A DNA stretch of 45,820 bases. Origin: DATBLZ01 sp036555065 (GTDB taxonomy: Bacteria > Pseudomonadota > Gammaproteobacteria > Steroidobacterales > Rariloculaceae). Under the pieces are notes generated by a model, which did no database searches, was not told the DNA's origin, and worked only from the letters and a program-made list of their open reading frames with translations. Below, one piece after another: positions 16,639-24,806 of the stretch. The stretch spans positions 1-45,820 of the forward strand of contig DATBLZ010000069.1 of the NCBI GenBank assembly GCA_036555065.1. The letters are read 5' to 3'. Position numbers and translations under genes: made by a program. Positions within the stretch are counted from its first letter, which is position 1. Each line of letters opens with the position of its first letter.

Positions 16639-17357
16639 GCCAACAGAAGAGCGGTGCCGTCGTCGGTGACTCTTTTCCGGAAGCGGATGTCGTCGCCTAC
16701 CTTCGAAGCCATCCCGATTTCTTCGAGCGCCACACGCCTCTGCTGCTTCGGCTCAAGCTTCCCCACGAGACCGGGCCCGCAACCGTGTCGCTCGTCGAGC
16801 GCCAAGTCGCGATGCTCAGGCAACGGAACAGCGAGCTCGAGCGGCAGCTCAAGAACTTCCTCTCCGTCGCAAAGGCCAACGATGCGCTCGTCGAGAACAT
16901 TCATCGCCTGTCGATCAAGCTGCTGCATGCCCGCGGGCTCGCGGCGAAGCTCGAGCAAATCGAGAACAGCCTGCGCGAGGACTTCGCCTCCGAGCACGCC
17001 GCGCTCATTCTATTCAAGCGCGAGTCTGCTCCCGCAATGAGCGAGCGCGGCTTCGCGCGGCAAGTCGACGCGGACGATGCGGAGCTGCGGCCGTTCTCGG
17101 CGTTCTTGCGTGCAGCGCGGCCGCGCTGCGGCACGCTCCGCGATCGGCAGAAGGAGTTCCTGTTCCCGCGCGATGCCGACAGCATCGTGTCGGCGGCAAT
17201 GGTGCCGCTCGGCGAGGCGGCGAAGCTCGGGTTCCTCGCGATCGGCAGCCGCGATCCGGACCATTTCCATCCCGGCAAGCGCATGGATTTCCTCGGCCGC
17301 ATCGGTGAGCTCATCGCGGTCGCGCTCGAAAGCGAATATGGACGCGAGCATCGGTAG
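16635..17357 (+). CDS. DUF484 family protein
   Basis: A 240-residue cytoplasmic protein. The N-terminal helix VVAYLRSHPDFFERHTPLL is the DUF484 hallmark. It is followed by a coiled coil (about 55-95, VERQVAMLRQRNSELERQL) and a GAF-like C-terminal domain (about 105-235, ending RIGELIAVALESEYG). Function is unknown, but the gene is almost always between dapF and xerC, as here. It overlaps dapF by 4 nt and xerC by about 20 nt. No catalytic residues can be assigned. Confidence 0.9.
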   Translation: MSQQKSGAVVGDSFPEADVVAYLRSHPDFFERHTPLLLRLKLPHETGPATVSLVERQVAMLRQRNSELERQLKNFLSVAKANDALVENIHRLSIKLLHARGLAAKLEQIENSLREDFASEHAALILFKRESAPAMSERGFARQVDADDAELRPFSAFLRAARPRCGTLRDRQKEFLFPRDADSIVSAAMVPLGEAAKLGFLAIGSRDPDHFHPGKRMDFLGRIGELIAVALESEYGREHR

Positions 17358-18246
17358 TCACTCGCTCGCGGCGTTTCTACAAGAGCTCAAGCACCAGCGC
17401 CGACTCTCGCCGCATACGCTGGAAGCGTACGCGCGCGACCTGCGCGCGCTGCTCGACTATTGCGCGCGCCAAGACTTGGGTTCGCTCGCCGAGCTCGACG
17501 TCCACCACGTGCGCAGCTTCGCGGCCGAGAGTCATCGTCGGGGCTTGAGCCCGCGCAGCGTTGCGCGCCGCTTGTCGGCCGTGCGCAGCTTCCTGCGCGC
17601 CGAGGTCGCCGCGGGCAGGTTGCGCCAGAACGCCGGCGTGCACGTGCAGGCGCCGAAGCCGTCACGCCGCTTGCCGGGGACGCTCGATGCCGACCAAGTC
17701 GCACGCCTCCTCGCGATCGAGGGCGATGCCGAGCTCACCGTTCGCGACCGCGCGATTCTCGAGCTCTTCTATTCCTCGGGTTTGCGCCTCGCCGAGCTCA
17801 TTGGGCTCGACGTCGTGGATCTCGATCTCGCCGACCGCACGGTCCGCGTCACGGGTAAGGGCAGCAAGACGCGAATCGTGCCCGTCGGCCGGTATGCCCT
17901 CGATGCCGTTCGCGACTGGCTCAAAGTGCGCGCGGGGCTCGCCGCGGCGGGGGAACAGGCGCTATTCGTGAGCAAGAGGGGCGAGCGCCTCGCGCCGCGC
18001 AGCGTGCAAGCGCGCATCAACCATTGGGCGCGCCGCCAAGGCAGCCCGACACGCGTGCATCCGCACATGCTGCGGCACTCGTTTGCGACCCACCTGCTCG
18101 AGTCGAGCGGCAACCTGCGCGCGGTCCAGGAGCTGCTCGGCCACTCGAGCTTGTCGACGACGCAGGTCTACACGCACGTCGACTTTCAGCACCTGGCCGA
18201 TGTCTATGACCAAGCCCATCCACGCGCCCGCAAGAGTCGCGGCTGA
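17338..18246 (+). CDS. xerC: Tyrosine recombinase XerC
   Basis: A 302-residue site-specific recombinase that, with XerD, resolves chromosome dimers at dif. A SAM-like N-terminal domain (about 6-92, starting FLQELKHQRRLSPHTLEAY) is followed by the catalytic domain with Arg150, Lys174, His243, Arg246, His269 and the nucleophile Tyr278, at spacings matching E. coli XerC. The ATG at 17338 lies inside the end of the DUF484 gene and yields the usual length of about 300. The stop codon sits at the left edge of a REP-like repeat pair. Confidence 0.97.
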   Translation: MDASIGSHSLAAFLQELKHQRRLSPHTLEAYARDLRALLDYCARQDLGSLAELDVHHVRSFAAESHRRGLSPRSVARRLSAVRSFLRAEVAAGRLRQNAGVHVQAPKPSRRLPGTLDADQVARLLAIEGDAELTVRDRAILELFYSSGLRLAELIGLDVVDLDLADRTVRVTGKGSKTRIVPVGRYALDAVRDWLKVRAGLAAAGEQALFVSKRGERLAPRSVQARINHWARRQGSPTRVHPHMLRHSFATHLLESSGNLRAVQELLGHSSLSTTQVYTHVDFQHLADVYDQAHPRARKSRG

Positions 18247-18247
18247 A

Positions 18248-18296
18248 GCCGCTCCTACGGTGGGAGCGGCGTCTGTGGGAGCGGCTTTAGCCGCGA
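18248..18296. repeat. Pair of REP-like palindromes before hslV
   Basis: Two elements fill the 54-bp xerC-hslV gap. The first is an inverted repeat, GCCGCTCC (18248-18255) and GGAGCGGC (18263-18270). The second, TGTGGGAGCGGCTTTAGCCGCGA (18274-18296), has the arms GCGGCT and AGCCGC. The hairpin of the second ends 6 nt before the hslV ATG, so it may influence translation; the only SD-like bases (GGGAG) lie on its far side. The same sequence occurs at 15066 and 39767. Confidence 0.85.
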
Positions 18297-18300
18297 TCCT

Positions 18301-18831
18301 ATGACCACGATTCACGGCACGACGATTCTTTGCGTCCGGCGCGACGGCCGAGTCGCGCTCGGCGGCGACGGCCAGGTCACGCTCGGCGACAAAGTCGTGA
18401 AGGGCAATGCGCGCAAAGTCAGGCGCTTGAAAGGCGGCAACGTGCTCGCGGGCTTCGCGGGCGGCGCGGCGGACGCGTTCGCGCTCTTCGAATATTTCGA
18501 GGGCAAGCTCGAAAAGCACGGGAATCTGCAGCGCGCCGCGATCGAGCTCGCGAAGGACTGGCGCACCGATCGGCTGTTACGCCGGCTCGAAGCGCTGCTC
18601 TGTGTTGCCGACAGCAAGCAGTCGCTGTTGATCTCGGGCACGGGCGACGTCATCGAGCCCGACAACCAGATTCTTGCGATCGGCTCCGGCGGCGCGTACG
18701 CGCAGGCCGCGGCGCTCGCCCTGCTCGAGAACACGTCGCTCGACGCGCGCAGCATCGTCGAGAAAGCGCTCGCCATTGCCGGCGAAATCTGCATTTATAC
18801 GAATCGGCAAATCTCGATCGAAGAGCTATAA
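18301..18831 (+). CDS. hslV: ATP-dependent protease subunit HslV
   Basis: A 176-residue peptidase of the HslVU (ClpQY) protease. After Met removal Thr2 (TTIHGTT) becomes the catalytic N-terminal threonine. GGDGQVTLGDKVVKGNARKVRRL, here broken at the GDKV turn, is the conserved core, and LAGFAGG and GSGGAYAQAAA are also canonical. Length matches the family (174-180). The start codon follows a REP-like hairpin by 6 nt and lacks a conventional ribosome-binding site; GGGAG is present on the far side of that hairpin. It is followed by hslU after 8 bp. Confidence 0.97.
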   Translation: MTTIHGTTILCVRRDGRVALGGDGQVTLGDKVVKGNARKVRRLKGGNVLAGFAGGAADAFALFEYFEGKLEKHGNLQRAAIELAKDWRTDRLLRRLEALLCVADSKQSLLISGTGDVIEPDNQILAIGSGGAYAQAAALALLENTSLDARSIVEKALAIAGEICIYTNRQISIEEL

Positions 18832-18839
18832 GCCCGACC

Positions 18840-20147
18840 ATGTCGATGACGCCGCGCGAGATCGTTCAGGAGCTCGACAAGCACATCGTCGGTCAAGACG
18901 CTGCGAAGCGTGCGGTCGCGATTGCGCTGCGCAACCGTTGGCGGCGCGCGCAGGTCGAGGAGCCGCTGCGCGGCGAGATCACGCCGAAGAACATCCTCAT
19001 GATCGGGCCGACGGGCGTCGGCAAGACCGAGATCGCGCGCCGGCTCGCGAAGCTCGCGAACGCGCCGTTCACCAAGGTCGAGGCTACGAAGTTTACCGAG
19101 GTCGGCTACGTGGGCCGCGACGTCGATTCGATCGTTCGCGATCTAGTCGACATGGCCGTCAAGATGCTGCGCGAGCGCGCGGTCGCGCGTGTGAGCCATC
19201 GCGCCGAGGACGCGGCCGAAGAGCGGTTGCTCGATGCGCTCTTGCCTGGGTCGCGCGACACCGACGAGGCGCGCGATACGCGCCAGCGCTTTCGCAAGAT
19301 GCTCCGCGAAGGCGCGCTCGCCGACCGCGAGGTCGAGGTCGACGTGCAAAGCGCCGCCGTCGGCGTCGAGATCATGGCGCCGCCCGGGATGGAAGAGATG
19401 ACGCAGCAGCTCCAGGGCATGTTTCAGAACATGTCGGCGGGGCGTAAGCGAAGGCGCAAGCTCAAGGTCAAAGACGCACTCAAGCTTCTCAAGGATGAGG
19501 AAGCCGGCAAGATGATCAACGAGGAAGACGTCAAGCTCGAGGCCGTGCGCGCGGTCGAGGAGAACGGCATCGTCTTCATCGACGAAATCGACAAGATCGC
19601 GCGCCGCTCCGAGGGCCACGGGCCCGACGTCTCGCGCGAAGGCGTGCAGCGCGATCTCCTACCGCTCGTCGAAGGCTGCACGGTCAGCACGCGCTACGGA
19701 ATGGTGCGTACCGACCACGTTCTCTTCATTGCCTCGGGCGCGTTCACGATCGCGAAGCCCGCGGATCTGATTCCGGAGCTCCAGGGACGCTTCCCGATTC
19801 GCGTCGAGCTTGCGGCGCTCGGCACGGGGGACTTCGAGCGGATCCTCACCGAGCCCGATGCGTCATTGACGCAGCAATACCGGAGCTTGCTCGCGACCGA
19901 GGGCGTGACGCTCGAGTTCGCAGAGTCGGGCATCAAGCGCATTGCGGAGGTCGCGTTCAAGGTCAACGAGCGCACCGAGAATATCGGCGCGCGCCGCCTG
20001 CATACCGTGCTCGAGCGGCTGCTCGAAACCGTTTCATTCGAGGCCGCGGACCGGCACGGCGAGCGCATCGCGATCGATGCGGCGTATGTGGACCGGCACT
20101 TGGGAAGGCTCCTCGATGACGAGGACTTGAGCCGCTACATCCTCTGA
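18840..20147 (+). CDS. hslU: HslU AAA+ ATPase subunit
   Basis: A 435-residue unfoldase that feeds substrates to HslV. Seen are the N-terminal SMTPREIVQELDKHIVGQ, Walker A GPTGVGKT at 56-63, the GYVGRDVDSIVRDL pore loop, the inserted I-domain (about 110-240), Walker B VFIDEIDKI, the sensor region PELQGRFPIRVEL, and the C-terminal DLSRYIL tail that docks into HslV. ATG 18840 was used; a second ATG two codons later is an equal alternative. The gene starts 8 bp after hslV and ends 9 bp before the DUF971 gene, one transcription unit in all likelihood. Confidence 0.97.
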   Translation: MSMTPREIVQELDKHIVGQDAAKRAVAIALRNRWRRAQVEEPLRGEITPKNILMIGPTGVGKTEIARRLAKLANAPFTKVEATKFTEVGYVGRDVDSIVRDLVDMAVKMLRERAVARVSHRAEDAAEERLLDALLPGSRDTDEARDTRQRFRKMLREGALADREVEVDVQSAAVGVEIMAPPGMEEMTQQLQGMFQNMSAGRKRRRKLKVKDALKLLKDEEAGKMINEEDVKLEAVRAVEENGIVFIDEIDKIARRSEGHGPDVSREGVQRDLLPLVEGCTVSTRYGMVRTDHVLFIASGAFTIAKPADLIPELQGRFPIRVELAALGTGDFERILTEPDASLTQQYRSLLATEGVTLEFAESGIKRIAEVAFKVNERTENIGARRLHTVLERLLETVSFEAADRHGERIAIDAAYVDRHLGRLLDDEDLSRYIL

Positions 20148-20156
20148 AGGTGCCGC

Positions 20157-20546
20157 ATGACCGGCCCATCGTCTCCGCCGCCGCCGACCGAGCTCAAGCT
20201 CAAGGCGGGCCGCCGCGAGCTCGAGATCAGCTTTCCGGACGGCATCACCGCATCGCTTTCGGCCGAGTATTTGCGCGTGCACTCGCCGTCGGCCGAGGTC
20301 ACACTGCACGGCATCGGCGAGGGCGTGCTCGTGGTCGGCAAAGAGAACGTCGCGATCGCGCGCATCGAGCCCGTCGGCCGGTACGCCGTTCGACTGATTT
20401 TCGACGACGGTCACGACACGGGCCTCTACACGTGGGCCGTGCTCCACGACCTTTGCGTGAACCGCGAGCGCAAGTGGCGGCGCTATCGAGAGCGCGTTGC
20501 CGCGGCGGCCCCGAAACATGCCGGGAGTGTCGGCAATGACTCATAG
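20157..20546 (+). CDS. DUF971 domain protein
   Basis: A 129-residue protein made of one DUF971 (GBBH-like N-terminal) domain: KLKAGRRELEISFPDG, EYLRVHSPSAEV, then IEPVGRYAVRLIFDDGHDTGLYTWAVLHDL. In eukaryotic gamma-butyrobetaine hydroxylases this fold binds zinc. Bacterial stand-alone versions are of unsettled function and have been linked to Fe-S or metal handling; the usual zinc cysteines are not apparent here. Its position after hslVU is conserved in many gammaproteobacteria. The 3' end overlaps the next gene by 11 bp. Confidence 0.88.
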   Translation: MTGPSSPPPPTELKLKAGRRELEISFPDGITASLSAEYLRVHSPSAEVTLHGIGEGVLVVGKENVAIARIEPVGRYAVRLIFDDGHDTGLYTWAVLHDLCVNRERKWRRYRERVAAAAPKHAGSVGNDS

Positions 20547-21780
20547 AAAGACCGACGACGCGCCTGCAGTGATACGCGCCGTTGCGCCAATCCTCGCACT
20601 TCTAGCGGGCTCGGCCGCGGCCCAGAGCCCGATAACCGACCTCATCACGGATGCGGATCTTGTAGAGGCGCGGGCGAGCGTCGCCGAATGCTTGCAAGCC
20701 GTGCCGCCACTGGTGGCCGACTACGCGGCGCGGCGCTGGTCCGCCGACGTCGAGACGTTGAGCGTCAGGTTCGTTCCCCACGACGGCAATGCGCACTACA
20801 CAGCGGAGCTCAGGCGCGCGCCCGGCGAGGAGTGGCGGCTCGTCCGAGTTGGGCTTGCAGAAACGCTCGTTGAAGCCGCGAACACACCTCCAGTCAGGCA
20901 AGGAGGAGTCTTCGCACCCGGCGTTGCGGACGCGATCGCGGCTACCGTGCGCAGCAAGTGGGCGCACGCGTTTCCGGAGATGGAGCTGCGCTTATTGACC
21001 ATCGAGTCGAGCCTGGCGCCGTCGTCGAGCTGCGCCGGGGAGGAGCCGCCATCCAGCGTCTCCCATCGCGTCCAAGCGCTCGCGCGACCCACAGCCTCCG
21101 ACGGTATCGATCCCGTGCCGAGCGAGCACGTCACATTTCGCCTCGTTCCCGCCGATCGGGGCGCGCTCGCCGTCGCCGATGCCCAGTGGACGATGGATTC
21201 CCCGGCACTCGATGGGTCGATGCGCCAGCGCTTGCGCGCGCTCATCGATGTGACTGGGCAATCAGATCAGGAGCGCGCTCTTGCCGCGGCCCTTGCGGCG
21301 GTTCCGCCGCAGTTCGCGAGCGCGCGCCTGCTCCGGGCTGATTTCGCCGTCCAAGGGGACGGTCGACTCGAGACGTTCCAGGTCCAGCTCGGGGAAATCG
21401 AGCTCACGCCGAAACGCCGCGTCTGGTCGGTGGTCCAGTGCCTCAAGGAGGTCGAAGGCGAACCGAACTGGCAGTGCGAGCATCGTTTGGCAATGGCGGC
21501 CCAAACCGTTTCCGGGCAGCTCGAGCCCGTGCATTTCCCGCTCTTCAAGTTCGAGAAGCAGTTCAGCGAGGAATTCGTCGAGCGCCTCATCGTCGAGGTG
21601 CGGGCCCAACTGCCGAGATTCCTTGAGCCGGGCGAGGCTCAGGAGGGGATCGAGGTGGTGCAGCTCGCGCCGTTTGAGGAGCGCATCGTCGCCCGGACGA
21701 ATATCGGCGCAGATGTGGCCGACGTCTCGATCGTGAGCGACGGTGACGGGATTCGGGTCGTGTCGCTCACGCGCCGCTGA
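20536..21780 (+). CDS. Unknown secreted protein
   Basis: A 414-residue exported protein starting at ATG 20536 (GGGAG about 8 nt upstream). A signal peptide covers about 1-31 (VIRAVAPILALLAGSAAAQS). The mature protein has no membrane helix and few Cys. It appears to hold repeats of a mixed alpha/beta unit: segments with WSADVETLSVRFVP near 65, and later GRLETFQVQLGEIEL and RRVWSVVQCLKEVEGEP near 300-330. I recognise no family. It is wedged between DUF971 and ubiE, overlapping DUF971 by 11 bp, a place where a housekeeping gene or nothing is usual. Confidence 0.8.
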   Translation: MTHRKTDDAPAVIRAVAPILALLAGSAAAQSPITDLITDADLVEARASVAECLQAVPPLVADYAARRWSADVETLSVRFVPHDGNAHYTAELRRAPGEEWRLVRVGLAETLVEAANTPPVRQGGVFAPGVADAIAATVRSKWAHAFPEMELRLLTIESSLAPSSSCAGEEPPSSVSHRVQALARPTASDGIDPVPSEHVTFRLVPADRGALAVADAQWTMDSPALDGSMRQRLRALIDVTGQSDQERALAAALAAVPPQFASARLLRADFAVQGDGRLETFQVQLGEIELTPKRRVWSVVQCLKEVEGEPNWQCEHRLAMAAQTVSGQLEPVHFPLFKFEKQFSEEFVERLIVEVRAQLPRFLEPGEAQEGIEVVQLAPFEERIVARTNIGADVADVSIVSDGDGIRVVSLTRR

Positions 21781-21815
21781 GCGCGCCATGGAGACGGGCG
21801 CGGTATGCTAGCTCT

Positions 21816-22574
21816 ATGACAGGGCGACCAGAAGAGCCGATGGCGGACTTCGGCCACGAGCGCGTGCCGCGCGACGAGAAGAAAGGCCGCGTTCGCGGCG
21901 TCTTCGATTCCGTTGCGCCGCGGTACGACCTCATGAACGACGTGATGTCGTTCGGGCTACACCGGCTTTGGAAGCGTTTCGCCGCCGCGCAGACGTGCCT
22001 GCGGAGGGGGCAATCGGCGCTCGACGTAGCGGCCGGCAGCGGCGACTTGAGCGCTCTGCTCGCGCGGCGCGTGGGTGCGACGGGCCGGGTCGTCGTCACC
22101 GACATCAACGCGCGCATGCTCGCGCACGGCCGCGACCGGCTGCTCGATCAAGGCGTGGTCGGCAACGTCGCGTTCGTCGAAGCCGATGCCGAAGCTCTGC
22201 CGTTCCAGAGTAGTAGCTTCCACTGCGTGACGATCGGGTTCGGGCTGCGCAACGTCACCGACATAGCCGCGGCGCTCGCGTCGATGTATCGCGTGCTCAA
22301 GCCCGGCGGGCGGCTCGTCGTGCTCGAATTCTCGAAGCCGCACTTAGGCGTGCTCGAGCCCGTGTACGAAGCGTACTCGTTTCAGGTCTTGCCGCGTCTC
22401 GGTGAGTGGCTCGCGGGCGACGCCGGCGCCTACCGCTACCTCGCCGAGTCGATCCGCCGCCACCCCGATCAACGCGAGCTCAAGGCGCTCATGGAGGCCC
22501 AAGGATTCGAGCGCTGCGAGTACTACAACCTCAGTGCCGGCATCGTCGCCTTGCACGTCGGCTTCAGGCTCTAG
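21816..22574 (+). CDS. ubiE: Ubiquinone/menaquinone methyltransferase UbiE
   Basis: A 252-residue class I SAM methyltransferase for the C-methylation step of ubiquinone (and menaquinone) synthesis. Motifs seen are VFDSVAPRYDLMNDVMSFGLH near 30-49, the SAM loop LDVAAGSGDLS near 70, FGLRNVTD near 143, and LKPGGRLVVLEFSKP near 163. Length is the family norm (about 250). An alternative ATG eight codons in (ADFGHERVPRDEK) is possible and has AGAAGAG upstream. It is followed by ubiJ one base after its stop, forming the classic ubiE-ubiJ-ubiB cluster. Confidence 0.97.
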   Translation: MTGRPEEPMADFGHERVPRDEKKGRVRGVFDSVAPRYDLMNDVMSFGLHRLWKRFAAAQTCLRRGQSALDVAAGSGDLSALLARRVGATGRVVVTDINARMLAHGRDRLLDQGVVGNVAFVEADAEALPFQSSSFHCVTIGFGLRNVTDIAAALASMYRVLKPGGRLVVLEFSKPHLGVLEPVYEAYSFQVLPRLGEWLAGDAGAYRYLAESIRRHPDQRELKALMEAQGFERCEYYNLSAGIVALHVGFRL

Positions 22575-22575
22575 C

Positions 22576-23181
22576 GTGGCGCTCCTGTCTACCGTCGAGC
22601 GGCTCCTGAACCGCCATATCTCCGAGTCGACGGCCGCGACACGGCGCCTCGCGGCGCTCGAAGGCCGGAGCTTCGCCGTCACCGTCGACGGCCCGGACCT
22701 CCGCATCGTGCTCGGCGTCCGCGACGGCCGCGTGGCCGTGCGCGCCTCGGCCGACGAGGCCGCGGATGCGACATTGCGCGGCACGCCGCTCGCATTGCTG
22801 GGCTTGCTCGACAAGAGCTCTTTGAGCCGGCTACGCGCACAACGCGTCGAGCTTGCGGGCAACATCCACGTCGCCGAGGAATTCGCGGAGATGCTGCGCC
22901 ACGCGCGCCCCGATCTCGAAGGCGAGCTCGCAAGCTGGATCGGCGACATCGCGGCGCACGAGGTCGGCGCGCGGTTGCGCAGCGTCCGCGCATGGGCCGC
23001 GCGCTCGCATCGTTCGCTCGCGGCGGATCTCGCCGACTACGTGCAATACGAGCGCGCGATTCTGCCGGCTGCGCTCGAGGCCCGTGCGTTCTATGCCGAC
23101 GTCGAGCGGCTCCGCGACGACGTCGAGCGCGCCGAGCGGCGCCTCGAGAGGCTCGCGCGGCGCGAGCCTAAGGGCGCGTGA
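22576..23181 (+). CDS. ubiJ: Ubiquinone biosynthesis accessory factor UbiJ (SCP2 domain)
   Basis: A 201-residue protein with an SCP2-like lipid-binding domain (about 10-105: FAVTVDGPDLRIVLGVRDG, TLRGTPLALLGLL, VELAGNIHVAEEFAEML). A C-terminal helical tail rich in Arg/Glu (DVERLRDDVERAERRLERL) fits the coiled coil that pairs with UbiK, encoded at 10070. UbiJ holds ubiquinone intermediates in the Ubi complex. The GTG start (22576) gives the usual N-terminus ALLSTVERLLNRHI. Its stop overlaps the ubiB start by 4 nt (GTGA). Confidence 0.93.
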   Translation: MALLSTVERLLNRHISESTAATRRLAALEGRSFAVTVDGPDLRIVLGVRDGRVAVRASADEAADATLRGTPLALLGLLDKSSLSRLRAQRVELAGNIHVAEEFAEMLRHARPDLEGELASWIGDIAAHEVGARLRSVRAWAARSHRSLAADLADYVQYERAILPAALEARAFYADVERLRDDVERAERRLERLARREPKGA

Positions 23182-24806
23182 GCATGCGCAGAATTCGCCT
23201 CGCGCTCAGGCTGCTTGGCATTCAACGCGCACTCGTGCGCCATGGGCTCGACGAGCTCGTCGTCCGCGTGCACCTGTTTCGGCCGCTCGCGTGGGCTTAC
23301 CGCCTGATACCGCGGCGCCGCCCGACCGCGCCGCTCGGTGCGCGCATTAGGCGTGCGCTCGAGGAGCTTGGGCCCTTGTTCGTCAAGTTCGGCCAGGCCG
23401 TCTCGGTGCGCCGCGATGCCTTGCCGACCGAGCTCGCCGACGAGCTCGCGAAGCTTCAAGACCAAGTGCCGCCGTTTGCCTCGGCGCTCGCGGTGCAAAC
23501 TCTCGAGCGCGCGTTCGGCCGGCCGCTCAAGGAGGTCTTCGTCGAGTTCGACGAGCAGCCTCTCGCTGCGGCGTCGATCGCGCAAGTCCACGCGGCGCGC
23601 CTGCCGGGCGGGCAGGACGTCGTCGTCAAGATCTTGCGGCCCGGCGTGCACGAAATGATTCGGCGCGATCTCGAGGTGCTGTTCGCGATCGCCGGGCTCG
23701 CGGAGCGCTATTGGCCCGACGTGCGCCGGCTCCACCCTGTCGAAGTCGTCGCGGAGTTCGAGAAATCGCTCAATCATGAGCTCAATCTGCTCCGCGAGGC
23801 CGCGAGCGCTGCGCAGCTCAAGCGCAACTTCGAAGGCTCGTCGAAGCTCTACGTAGCAGACGTTTATTGGGATTACTCACGGCCGAACGTGCTCACGATG
23901 CAACGCATCTACGGCATCCCGATCAGCGACATCGCGAAGCTCAAAGCCAGCGGCGCGAACATTCGGCGGCTCGCGGAAAACGGCGTCGACATCTTCTTCA
24001 CGCAGGTGTTCCGCCACAATTTCTTCCACGCCGACATGCACCCCGGAAACATATTCGTCGACGTCACGGATCCCGAGAACCCGCGTTACGCGGCGGTCGA
24101 CTTCGGCATCATCGGCAGCTTGAGCGACCTCGATCAGCGGTACATCGCGGAGAACTTTCTTGCGTTCTTTCGCCGTGACTATCGCCGCGTTGCGGAGCTC
24201 CACGTCGATTCGGGCTGGGTGCCCGCGGATACGCGCGTCGACGAGCTCGAGGCAGCCGTGCGCGCCGTCTGTGAGCCGATTTTCAACAAACCGCTGAAAG
24301 AGATCTCATTCGGCCTCGTGCTGCTCAGGCTTCTCGAGACCGCGCGCGAGTTCCGCATGGAAGTGCAGCCGCAGCTCGTGCTGCTGCAGAAAACGCTGCT
24401 CCAAATCGAAGGCCTCGGCCGCCAGCTCTATCCCGAGCTCGACCTTTGGGCCACGGCGCAGCCGATCCTCGAGGCCTGGATGCGCGAGCGCCGGAGCCCA
24501 AGCACGCACGTGAAGAAGCTCATCGCCGCGTTACCGCAGATCAGCGAGGATCTGCTCGCGCTGCCCGCGCTTTTGCACCGCTTCGTGACGGCAGCCGAAC
24601 AACCGCCGCGCGGGGCGGAGAATCCCGGCCCGAGCGGCCACGCGAATACATCTGCGCGGCGCGACGCGCGCCAGATCGCGGGCGCGGCGCTCCTGCTTGC
24701 GGGCACGATTTGGAGCGGCCTCGCGGCGGAGCCGGTGGCGCTCGGCTGGGCCGCCGCCGGCGTCGGACTCGTGCTACTCGTCATCGGCATTCGCGGCCAG
24801 GCATGA
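23178..24806 (+). CDS. ubiB: UbiB family atypical kinase/ATPase
   Basis: A 542-residue ABC1/ADCK-type protein needed for ubiquinone synthesis. Conserved features are KFGQAVSVRRDALP (KxGQ motif), AAASIAQVHAA (Ala-rich loop), VVVKILRPG with the conserved Lys, HADMHPGNIFV (catalytic loop) and AAVDFGIIG (metal-binding DFG). Two C-terminal TM helices (about 497-540) anchor it to the membrane. The GTG at 23178 overlaps the ubiJ stop; the ATG two codons later may be used instead. The stop overlaps the start of the DUF4159 gene by 4 nt, so that gene is probably co-translated. Confidence 0.96.
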   Translation: MSMRRIRLALRLLGIQRALVRHGLDELVVRVHLFRPLAWAYRLIPRRRPTAPLGARIRRALEELGPLFVKFGQAVSVRRDALPTELADELAKLQDQVPPFASALAVQTLERAFGRPLKEVFVEFDEQPLAAASIAQVHAARLPGGQDVVVKILRPGVHEMIRRDLEVLFAIAGLAERYWPDVRRLHPVEVVAEFEKSLNHELNLLREAASAAQLKRNFEGSSKLYVADVYWDYSRPNVLTMQRIYGIPISDIAKLKASGANIRRLAENGVDIFFTQVFRHNFFHADMHPGNIFVDVTDPENPRYAAVDFGIIGSLSDLDQRYIAENFLAFFRRDYRRVAELHVDSGWVPADTRVDELEAAVRAVCEPIFNKPLKEISFGLVLLRLLETAREFRMEVQPQLVLLQKTLLQIEGLGRQLYPELDLWATAQPILEAWMRERRSPSTHVKKLIAALPQISEDLLALPALLHRFVTAAEQPPRGAENPGPSGHANTSARRDARQIAGAALLLAGTIWSGLAAEPVALGWAAAGVGLVLLVIGIRGQA

